Assembly: GCF_036417845.1 (NCBI RefSeq)
Contig: NC_089979.1
Coordinates: 48,244,775 to 48,308,774, forward strand
From: Apteryx mantelli
Taxonomy: Eukaryota; Chordata; Aves; Apterygiformes; Apterygidae
Reading direction: 5' to 3'
Length of the DNA stretch: 64,000 bases
The position numbers were made by a program, and so were the translations under genes. Below the pieces are notes generated by a model, which worked only from the letters and a program-made list of their open reading frames with translations, did not search any database and had not been told where the DNA came from. The first letter of the stretch is position 1. The number at the start of each line of letters is the position of its first letter. This document shows positions 52,401-62,140 of this stretch, piece after piece.

Positions 52401-55400
52401 AGAGCCACATTTGCTTGAGTTTTCCACTGAAGCATGTCCTGAGATGCGAGAACTTTCATGGAGATTATGATTAAATGAGTACAACAGACTGCTCAGTTCC
52501 TACAGAGTCTGTAGGGCTTAGCCCACACAAATCACAAAGTAAAGAAAGAGTAAATGAGCCTCACTCATCAAGTGTTCCTTTGTAATGATATGGCTAGTCA
52601 AGTCTCATTTGACTAAAAACTTTATTACAGATTGTGTACTATTTGTATTGACCAGAAGGCAGGAAAGGTCTTCTATTTAGTTTGCTGTGATTGTTTACTA
52701 TAGGAATCTTTGCTGTTACCTACAATGATCCCTTCCTGAGGAAACAATAGCAGAGTAGGACTGGTGATCAAAATTAGCTGTAGTGTAAAAATTAGAGAAA
52801 GACAAAAAATGACACAATAAAATTAAACATTTTATGGATCCACACTTTAATTTCGTAATTAAAAAGCATCATTTAATCATTAACTCTTGATAAAAATCAG
52901 TTTTCCACAGGCCAGCTTCATGGGGTAGAACAGTTCAGAGGCCTGAACACATCTGGTTTAAGTGCAGGAGGCATAGTACTTCTGTCACCCAAGCTGTGAC
53001 ACAGAACAGAGATCAGTAAAATCTGGGCGATCTGCTGCGAGCTACACCCCCCTGAAGAAGCTTTTATTTTTCCCACATGGATCTCTTATTTTTCTGTCAT
53101 GGAGCTGGCACCACTCACATTCCTGCTATTGGGCAACCATAACCAAACTGCGAGAAACACAACTATGGCACTGGGCCCTGGGTATAATATCAGTATATCA
53201 CATTACTGCTGTGCATCTGAACTATGGATTTGATTGTAGATATCCTCATGGCACTCATACTGTAGACAGCTGGGTAACTTCAAGGGATGATGTCTAGTTA
53301 TTCACTAGGTAAAACTGCAGTAGGGTTAGCCCTTTCTTAAGTCACACTGCAGTGAGCTGATCATACGAAAAAGATGTGTGATTTCAGTGTGATAACTACA
53401 GCTCATTCCTTAACAAGGAAGTTAGAGCTTCAGATGATTTCACCTACAGCTTGTCCAGACCTGTCAAGTCACATGTGCTGAGTAAAAGGCTCACTCACCC
53501 TTTTGGTCCCCACCTCAAACTGTCCCGGTGCAGAGACTGCCTCTGGTTTTGGAGTGCACCCCCTGCACCACATGTGGCTGACAACTGTTATGAGCTCTTC
53601 CCCCGGGGAACAGCCTGCTGTGCAGGTCATGCCTTATCACAAGCTTCTCCAGCACAATTCCAGTATCTTGCAAAATCCCGTTGCAACACATTCAACAGCT
53701 CCTCTTGCTGCAGTGCTATTTACCTTCCTCTAAACAGACACAGCTTGAGTTGGGAAGTAAATGCAATCCTGACTCCATTTAGTCAACTTTATGTCTGTCT
53801 TGGGAGGCCACTCATGTCTGAGAGGAATGTAATGTGATTATTAAACTCTAAAATGTTAACCCCATCCTCAAAGCATATAGGGAAATTCAGGAGGTTTTTT
53901 TGCTGATTCAAGCAGAATATATATTTTTTTATTGTTCTCTCTGTGACTCTCTACCCACAAAGCAAACTTGACTTAAATGACATATCCTTACTAATTCATT
54001 CCTAGCTTGTATTTTCAACATTTTTTTCATTGCTAATCTTTCACATATGCATGGGTGGAGTACTCATGGCGTCTCAAACCTGTTTAACAAGAAAGAATCT
54101 ACTGCATAAAAGAAGTATATATCTCCATTACCACATTTAAAAACTATAAATGATAACATATTCTGGAGTTTTAGACTGATTTCAAGAACTTTTCAATAAA
54201 TTTTCATTAAGCTCTTTTATTTAGAGAAAATTTGTTCATTGACACTGGATATTTTTGAAGAAGTGTGTCAATTTGCTAAAATTTTGTCAGGTACAGGATT
54301 TGGTCTCTTATACTGAGATTGCTGTGTTGGATTAATTTACTGATCCAAAATAAAGAAATTCAACCATTTCTTGCATTGCCTAAATAATTTCTTCCCTGCT
54401 GAGCATGCAGGTTAGGAGAAATATTGCAGTTGTCATAGCAGTGTGATAAAAGACATAAATAGTCCAAGCAGAAATTCATATGATAGGAAATGAAACTTTA
54501 AGCTGCTTTACTTTGTGTTCAGATTTTCATCACAATGTTAAACTGACAACATTTTTTCTCATTGTTTTCCTTTCCTGAATAATGCACAGAAATAAATGAA
54601 CACTCATTGAAATATATACTCCTTGTGGACTCCCTGAATGAATTTTTAATCTTTCTATGGACTTCAACTAAGGAAAAAAAGCAAATAAATACATGCCATA
54701 GCTTTAATATTACAGAACAACCCATCAGTAAAGCCAATAATCACAACAATGTCTGAATTAAAAACACACTTGTAAAATATACGCAGCATTCAGTTTTATT
54801 CAAGCAGGATGTGCTTATCTTTGCTGAAAATTCTCTATACAGTTGAGAAGGTCATGCAATATTATGATCTAGAATGAACTGACTAAATTAACTAAAGCAA
54901 TCATGGTTAGGACAAGCATATGAAATATTTAATTTAAAAAGAATAGTGTAGTTTTGGGGACAAATCTCTGTTCCTCGAGTAAAAACTGAAATAGAATTAT
55001 GTTATAATTATAGGACAAAAGTAGGATAAACTCTGTGTGCTCATTATAATTCTAATAGAATTATAGAAAGCTTAATAAAAAATGGAGTGAAATTCTCCCA
55101 TCGTTCTCCCCACACGAAGAGTCAGTTCAAGATAGTTTCTCCCCTATTGACATTCACAAATGGCCTGTCAGATATCTAGGCTGAAACTCCACTAATAACT
55201 TTTTGAATAACTGCCCCAAAATATAGCAAAGTGACATGGTCAGAGGCCTTTTTATAGAGGTGTTCTCTCATTGCGTGCCTTGCTCTCCTGTAGCCCATGC
55301 AGCAAGCAGGCCCAGCTGAGCCATCACCAGAGCACAGTCTGCTTTGGCATGACATGACTCCCTCACACTGCTTTTTGCAGTTGGACTACTCTGGTCTGTT

Positions 55401-55797
55401 AAGATCTATGACTCACTTGTGTCTATGCCCCTTTTTAATATATCTTATAAAAAATTCTTTAGTGAGCTGGAGCTGAACTGTTCTAGACAGCTTATATTAG
55501 CATGACTCATTATTATCTAAACATTCAAAGGTAGAACTGGATCTATGTTGTCTGGTTTCAGCACAGTCAAACTCAACTTGCAAACATATGTTTGCCTGGA
55601 GATGTATATAACTTAAAAACAAACCTGAATATGCTATGCCAAAAGTAGTATTAGCTGGTCAATCCTGAATTTCAAATCCTATCTTATAATAGGAAATAAG
55701 AAAGAATTAAATGTTCTATTAAATTTAAACTCTAAATTTATTTCAAAAATATTTGTTCTGATTATCAGAGTCCTGCTTTGCCCCTGCATAATTAATA
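52401..55797. other. non-coding stretch, no gene recognised
   Basis: The longest non-transposon open frame of the window, 128 codons on the plus strand at 53451-53837, lies here in a GC-richer patch. It has several cysteines but no recognisable domain and could be a decayed repeat. The rest is AT-rich. Confidence 0.4.
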
Positions 55798-55810
55798 CAG
55801 GCATACCTCG
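55798..55810 (+). repeat. Tigger left terminal inverted repeat
   Basis: CAGGCATACCTCG, preceded by the TA target duplication. It is the transposase-binding end downstream of the gene. Confidence 0.95.
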
Positions 55811-55999
55811 GAGATATTGTGGGTCTGGTTCCAGACCACCACAATAAAGTGAATATCGCAATAAAGCGAGTCACACAAATTTTTTGGTTTCCCAGTGCAT
55901 CTAAAAGTTATGTTTACACTATACAGTAGTCTATTAAGTGTGCAATAGCATGATGTCTAAAAAACAATGTACATACCTTAATTAAAAAACACTTTATTG

Positions 56000-57789
56000 C
56001 TAAAAAACGCTAACCGTCATCTGAGCTTCAGTGAATTGTAATCTTTTTGCTGATGGAGGGTCTTGCCTCGATGTTGATGGCTGCTGACTGATCAGGGTGG
56101 TGGCTGCTGAAGGTTGGGGTGGCTGTGGCAATTGCTTCAAATAAGACAGCAGTGAAGTCTGCCGCATCGATTGACTCTTCCTTTCACAAAGGATTTCTCT
56201 GTAGCATGTGATGCTGTGTGATAGCATTTTACCCACAACAGAACTTCTGCCAAAATTGGAGTCAATCCTCTCAAACCCTGCCGCTGCTTTATCAACTAAG
56301 TTTATGCAATATTCTAAATCCTGTGTTGTCATTTCAACAGTGTTCACAGCATCTTCACCAGGAGTAGATTCCATCTCAAGAAACCACTTTCTTTGCTCAT
56401 CCATAAGAAGCAACTCCTTATCCGTTCAAGTTTTATCATGAGATTGCAGCAATTCAGTCACATCTTCAGGCTCCACTTCTCATTCTAGTTCTCTTGCTGC
56501 TTCCGCCACATCTGCACTTACTTCCTCCACTGAAGTCTTGAACCCCTCCAAGTCATCCATGAGGGCTGGAATCAACTTCTTCCAAACTCCCGTGAATGTT
56601 GATATTTTGACCTCCTCCCATGAATCACCGATGTTCTTAATGGCATCTAGAATGGTGAATCCTTTCCAGAAGGTTTTCAATTGACTTTGCCCAGATCCAT
56701 CAGAGGAATTGCTATCTATGGCAGCTGTAGCCTTACGAAATGTGTTTCTTAAATAATAAGACTTGAAGGTCGAAATGACTCCTTGATCCATGGGCTGCAG
56801 AATGGATGTTGTGTTAGCAGGCGTGGAAACAACATCAGTCTTGTTGTACATCTCCATTAGAGCTCTTGGGTGACCAGGTGCATTGTCAATGAGCAGTAAT
56901 ATTTTGAAAGGCATCTTTTTTTCTGAGCAGTAGGTCTCAACAGTGGGCTTAAAATATTCAGGAAACCATGTTGTAAACAGATGTGCTGTCATCCAGGCTT
57001 TGTTGTTCCATTTATAGAGCACAGGCAGAGCAAATTTAGCATAACTCTTAAGGGCCGTAGGATTTTCGGAATGGTAAATGAGCATTGGCTTCAACTTCAA
57101 GTCCCCAGCTGCATTAGCCCCTAACAAGAGAGTCAGCCTGTCCTTTGAAGCTTTGAAGCCAGGCGTTGACTTCTCCTCTTTAGCTACAAAGGTCCTAGAT
57201 GGCATCTTCTTCCAATAGAAGGCTGCTTCGTCTGCACTGAAAATCTGTTGTTGAGTGTAGCCACCTTCATCAATTCTCTTAGCTAGATCTTCTGGATAAC
57301 TTGCTGCAGCTTCTACATCAGCACTTGCTGCTTCACCTTGCACTTTTATGTTATGGAGATGGCTTCTTTCCTTGAACCTCATGAACCAACCTCTGCTAGC
57401 TTCAAACTTTTCTTCTGCAGCTTCCTCACTTCTCTCAGCCTTCCTAGAATTGGAGGGAGTCAGGGCCTTGCTCTGGATGAGGCTTTGGCTTAAGGGAATG
57501 TTGTGGCTGATTTGATCATCTGTCCAGACCACTAAAACTTTCTCCCTATCAGCAATAAGGCTGTTGCGCTTTCTTATCATTTGTGTGTTCACTGGAGTAG
57601 CACTTTGAATGTCCTTCGAGACCTTTTCCTTTGGATTCACAACTTGGCTAGCTGTTTGGCACAAGAGGCCCAGCGTTCGCCTATCTTGGCTTTCGACATG
57701 CCTTCCTCACTAAGCTTCATCGTTTCTAGCTCTTGATTTAAAGTGAGAGACATGCGACTCTTCCTTTCACTTGAACACTTAGAGGCCAT
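56000..57789 (-). pseudogene. Tigger1-type transposase (broken)
   Basis: The gene starts at ATG 57787-57789 (protein MASKCSSERKS…) and spans about 1.79 kb, matching the roughly 590 residues of human TIGD1. The order is an N-terminal psq/CENP-B-type helix-turn-helix, a second CENP-B DNA-binding segment ([14 protein letters not shown], encoded near 57370-57390), then a DDE_1 catalytic domain. The catalytic aspartates are present in ADEAAFYW (57230-57232), LLIDNAPGH (56885-56887) and QPMDQGV (56786-56788), a DD32D spacing. An acidic and glutamine/proline-rich C-terminus follows. Lesions: an apparent 1-bp deletion near 57680 shifts the frame after residue 35 or so; TGA at 56480-56482; TGA at 56426-56428, which may also occur in other family copies; and an apparent 1-bp loss near 56023 at the very end. 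The 394-codon central block is intact. The enzyme would bind the inverted repeats and catalyse excision and insertion at TA in the nucleus, but this copy should be inactive. Confidence 0.9.
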
Positions 57790-58202
57790 TGTGGGCTTAT
57801 CAATTGCCCTAATTTCAATGTTGTTGTGTCTCAGGGAATAGGGAGGCGCAAGGAGAGGGAGAGAGATGGGGGAACGGCTGGTCGGTGGAGTCGTCAGAAC
57901 ACACACAACATTTATCGATTAAGTTTGACATCTTATATGGGTGCAGTTTGTGGTGCGCAAAACAATTACAATAGTAACATCAAAGATCACTGATCACAGA
58001 TCACCATAACAGATATAATAATAATGAAAAAGTTTGCAATATTGCGAGAATTACCAAAATGTGACACAGAGACATGAAGTGAGTACATGCTGTTGGAAAA
58101 ATGACACTGATTGATAAAATTGCTCGACGCAGGGTTGCCACAAACCTTCAATTTGTAAAAAATGCAATATCTGTGAAGCACAATAAAGCGAGCACAATAA
58201 AA

Positions 58203-58215
58203 CGAGGTATGCCTG
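58203..58215 (-). repeat. Tigger right terminal inverted repeat
   Basis: CGAGGTATGCCTG, the exact reverse complement of the left end, followed by TA. The adjoining CAATAAAGCGAGCACAATAAAA contains subterminal copies of an ACAATAAA motif that also occurs inside the left end. Confidence 0.95.
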
Positions 58216-58586
58216 TACTTTATGTAGTCCTGTTCCTCCCACACCTCAAAAGGGATGTAGTAGAGGTGAAACAGATCCAGAGAAGAGCAATAAAGATGAT
58301 CAAAGGTATGGAACAGCTTCCAGGGGAGGAACAATTACATGGGCTAGGAATCTTCAGCTTGGAAAACAGACAATTGAGGGGATATATGATAAAGTCAAAA
58401 AAAATGGGGAGTGGCATGGGAAGGGTGAATAGGCATAGGTTGTTCATCCTTTCATTCAGTACAAGAAGTAGTGACATCAGAGGAATTTGCAGGTGGTTGG
58501 TTCAAAACAAACAAAATGAGGTGCTTCTTCATGCAACATGTATTAAGGTTAAGAACCACTTGCCAAAGGTGGCAAACCTTTTGTGA
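58216..58586 (+). pseudogene. CR1 ORF2 (reverse transcriptase protein) C-terminal remnant
   Basis: An open frame running out of the Tigger end encodes the C-terminal tail of CR1 ORF2 downstream of the reverse transcriptase domain. The stretch QIQRRAIKMIKGMEQLP and then GLGIFSLENRQLRGYMI is the family's typical 'Q.RATKMI.GLE.LPYEERL..LGLFSLEKRRLRGDLI' segment. It is followed by RLFILSFSTRSSDIRG and ending PKVANLL. The catalytic domain and endonuclease are absent, so this is a dead 5'-truncated copy. Confidence 0.8.
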
Positions 58587-58800
58587 AAGCTAAAGGTTTA
58601 CACAGGTTGAAGGACAAACTGGAGAAGTTCATGGAAGAAAAATCCACAAGGTCACAGAATACACAGAGCTTACGGAGTCCCTAAGTTGCAAATAATCAGT
58701 CTTATAATACTTGGGAGAAGTATCACTACATGTTTGCCCTGTTTTTATAATTTTTCATAGGTATCCATTTTTGTCCACTGTCTTGGTCTGGTCCAGCACA
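58216..58800 (+). mobile_element. CR1 LINE, 5'-truncated, ORF2 end and 3' UTR
   Basis: Sense-strand CR1 landmarks appear in order: ATCCAGAGAAGAGCAATAAA, GGTATGGAACAGCTTCCAGG, TTCAGCTTGGAAAACAGAC, AACAAACAAAATGAGGTGC, then 3' UTR pieces (ATCACTACATG, TTGCCCTGTTTTTA, GTCCACTGTCTTGGTCTGG). The wording is that of turtle and crocodilian CR1. The visible left boundary coincides with the Tigger end, so either the Tigger landed in the CR1 or the upstream part is too decayed to see on the other side. The 3' end near 58800 is approximate. Confidence 0.85.
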
Positions 58801-61800
58801 GCTCTTCTCCTGTTCTTTGTTCATTAATTGACCATCATTAATATGTATATAGTACATCTGTACTTTTGGGGTTCATTCTCAATAATTATAAACTTCTCTC
58901 TCAAGATTTGTTCCCAAAGAACATTGCAGAAAATTTGACAGAGCATAAACAAAATATGGATGAATACAGTGTGATCTGCATTTAAAACAAAATAGAATAC
59001 AAAATATTAGTCAAAATATCTATAGCTTAAATATACTCCAATATTTTTAGTGTGTCTTCCATTACAATATAAAGCATTAAGAGATTTTAATATTGCTATG
59101 GAAATACATTACAGGAGTATCTTTCACCATCAATGACATCACATGCTAAAACACATTTTAAAAAAATTATCTGCTATAGCCACGAATGTATCTATTTAAA
59201 AGAAAAGGAAAATGCACAAGGTGCATAATAAGGAATGAGATGGCAGACAATTATAGACTGAAGAATCTGACCTGTAACAGAGGTAGTATTGTTAATTTTT
59301 ATATGGATCTCAATGAGAAACTATAAGATCTATGAAACTGCTTTACTTTTAGACTGCAAAATAGATAGTACTTTTTAACTCATGGTTAATTTCATCTCTG
59401 TGGTCAGATGATTTCATATTTCCTTGGGAGATTTAGGATGAAAAGGAGACAGAATATACGGACATTTTCTGAGTAATATAAGTGGGTTACTGGTGTGGGC
59501 TCACTGCAACACTAAGCAAGACTGTGCGAACAAGTGTGAATCCAGCCAGCAAAACATGCAGATGTCAAAGGAGAGGTTCTGAGAGTCTTCCATAAATGAA
59601 AGTAAAGAGCTTATGCCTCTTTCACACCTTGCTTTCTTTGAGGAAGTGGGAAATATTTGTCTCAGGAACAGTGACTAAAACTCAACAGTAGCAAACAGAT
59701 ACAGACAGATTTATGCAAACAAATGTATTCAATACAAATGGAATACTTGGAACAGGATGTTGGCTGTGCTTTTTCTGTACTTTGCTATGCAATTGATGGT
59801 GGTTTCTTTCCTGTCACTTATTATACCATTGGGCCACATATCATTGGGCTCCAAATGACCCACTGTGAAGTATCAAAGAAGTCTGACTGCACTAATCGGA
59901 GACTCCTGATTGCTCCAATAAGTGGGAAGGGACAGTGTATCAGTTGTTCTGGGAGGACCGGGGGGCAAACGGCTGCTCAGTTCCCAAAGTAACTGCACTT
60001 AAACCTCATGTTTGAGGAGCGGAGTCACTGTATGGAGTCTCTTCCCTAACATGCCTTTTCTTTTCTAGTAGTTCGCTTATAGCATGTAACTGTAAAGGAA
60101 GCATTAGATGAGACGCAGCTTACTTACTATAGAATAAAATAAATTAACATGAAAGGGAATCAAAAAGTCATAGCTAGCTGCTGAGTACCTCTATTCTGAA
60201 GATACTGTGATACAGGTTGTAACTTACTTCAGATTATATGTAGACTTGTACACCAGTAACTGTCATGATAACATAAAATAGGAAAACACAGCAATGAATT
60301 TCTGAGGTATAGGTAGTTTGTTTTGTTTTTATACATGTATTTGGCAACATCTTCATGTTACTTTCTGATTTTAGTCCTGGACTGTGTCTTGTGCAGCTCA
60401 GAAAATAGCCTTTGTTTTAGCCTCACCAATAATTTTTAAAAACTGAGGCAGGGTGATGGATTAGTGCATAGTTCTACTTCATGAGGACATTCCACTCTCT
60501 GTGAAAAAAAGGGATTTTAAAAATAAATATCTAATTAATAACATTTTCTAATAAAATTATTTTTACTATATCACTTCACCGTTTTCTGTGGGCTTTCATC
60601 ACATCAAAATTGAAAGAAATGAAACAATTGACCAGCTGTAATGCAGCACACTGCCTCAAACTGGCCAACAGAATATACTACTGTCATCAAATAACCCATC
60701 AACAATGAATGGCATCCTCCATTTTGTCTTAAGTATATCGTTCATCCAAAAAAAAAGTGTGTGTGTGGGGGGGGAGGATGGGGACAGGCAGGGAGGGAAT
60801 GGCACCAGGCATAAAAATGGATGGTAAATTATGTGAGTACTGGAGGAAGCTGGAGTTCAATGCAATATGGAAAAGGGAGTTATAAAAAGATTTCAAGAGA
60901 AGGGAAAACAGCAAGGAGGATTCAGGAAGAGGACTTCAGAAAGTTGGGAAATAGGTGATCAAACCTGTCTAAAAGTTTGAAATGAGGAATAAACATGACT
61001 GAGTACATATAAAGATAATACTGAAATGGCACACCCTGCTCCCTTCAGATTGAACTAGAATTGAATAAGGAGAAAAGCAAGGGGAAAATACAAACCAAAG
61101 TGATATTGACTGGGAGACAAGCCAGATCATTGACTTTCTATTTTAGAAGGACCCTTGCAAGAGCACTGAATCATGGAAGCCAGAAGTGAGAATTCTTTGT
61201 TTTTGTCCCCTTCTGGTCACTTTGAGGTACCCCACAGTTGTCGTACTTTATGCCCTAACCATCACACAGTAGAAGTCTGCAAGTCTGCTACTCCAAGACA
61301 GTCAGGTCTGTGGGACATAATACACTTATCTGGCCAGTCCAATTGAAATCAGAACCAACATTTCTTTCCTTTAGGAGTCTCAGATTTCTCAAAATCAAGC
61401 TACTATTGCTACTAACACTCAGAAAATGTATTTTTAGAGGAAAACAAATGGACAAAAAAGAGTGCTTATGTATCCTAAATCATACTTTTCCCTGATGTGG
61501 ACCCTAGAGGACTAAAGTTCTTCAAGGATTGCTGTGTGTATGTGTGTGGCAGAGATCCCCTGAGCAACACCTTCCTCCCACCTGGAAAGGCAGTTCCCCT
61601 TTAAATCTGACTACTTTATATCTGGGGTCCAAGGGCATGTTGCTACATTTTTCTCATAACAACCCACAATAATCTGTGGGGAAAAAAATATTAAGAATAA
61701 AAAGTCATTCTTTTGTCTTCTTGTTTGTATTTCTTTACAAAGACCTATTATAATAAGTCAGTATCCTATTCCAGTAAATGTTTTAATTGCTGATCATATG

Positions 61801-61984
61801 CTGTACCCACAAATTATAACACAAATCCTACAGCCTTGTAACGTGTATTTTAACTACATCTTATTAAAGTAAGTACAACAACGAAAGGAGAGGAACCTGT
61901 GCAGGCCCACCCAAATGTGTACTACCTTTCAATGAATTAAAGCAATGCAAACAAAAAAAAGGATCAGTTTTCTGCAGTGTCACT
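58801..61984. other. non-coding stretch, no gene recognised
   Basis: AT-rich DNA with a GT/G-run simple repeat at 60748-60775. No exon or repeat family recognised. Confidence 0.45.
60748..60775. repeat. poly-A, (GT)n and G-run
   Basis: Nine A, five GT units and a run of G residues in succession. Confidence 0.85.
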
Positions 61985-62140
61985 GAGGTTATAATTAAAG
62001 GACAGCAAGCAACACATCTAATTATCAGAAGATGTGATCTGGATGACTTTGTGGAGGATATCTCTGATGTTTTTGCTTACTACAATAAGGGGCTGGACTT
62101 AGTGACCCTGTCAAGGTCTTTTCTAGCCCTATATTATGAA
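61985..62140 (+). mobile_element. CR1 3' end fragment
   Basis: AGGGGCTGGACTTAGTGACC, then TGTCAAGGTCTTTTCTAGCC and CTATATTATGAAAG matches the CR1 3' terminus in sense orientation ('aggggctggactagatgacctcctgaggtcccttccagccctatgattctatga'). The upstream GATGACTTTGTGGAGGATATC may belong to the same copy. Confidence 0.6.

Larger units (their letters stand above)
55798..58215 (-). mobile_element. Full-length Tigger1-like DNA transposon (pogo/Tc1-mariner)
   Basis: The element is 2418 bp long and bounded by perfect 13-bp terminal inverted repeats (CAGGCATACCTCG at the left, CGAGGTATGCCTG at the right) inside a TA duplication (55796-55797 and 58216-58217). TA targeting and the CAGGCATACC termini are hallmarks of the Tigger branch of pogo transposons, which move by cut and paste. 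From memory, mammalian Tigger1 is also about 2.4 kb, and this copy seems to follow it along its whole length, including the non-coding ends. It carries one minus-strand transposase gene that is now broken. Preservation of both ends and the absence of large deletions suggest a fairly young insertion. It abuts CR1 sequence on the right. That Tigger1 sits beside turtle/crocodile-type CR1 is unexpected and is discussed in the findings. Confidence 0.93.

Noticed and set aside
56208-56441. 77-codon plus-strand frame inside the Tigger element
   Set aside because: Antisense shadow of the transposase gene.
58220-58477. 85-codon minus-strand frame in the CR1
   Set aside because: Antisense shadow of the CR1 ORF2 remnant, which is recognisable on the plus strand.
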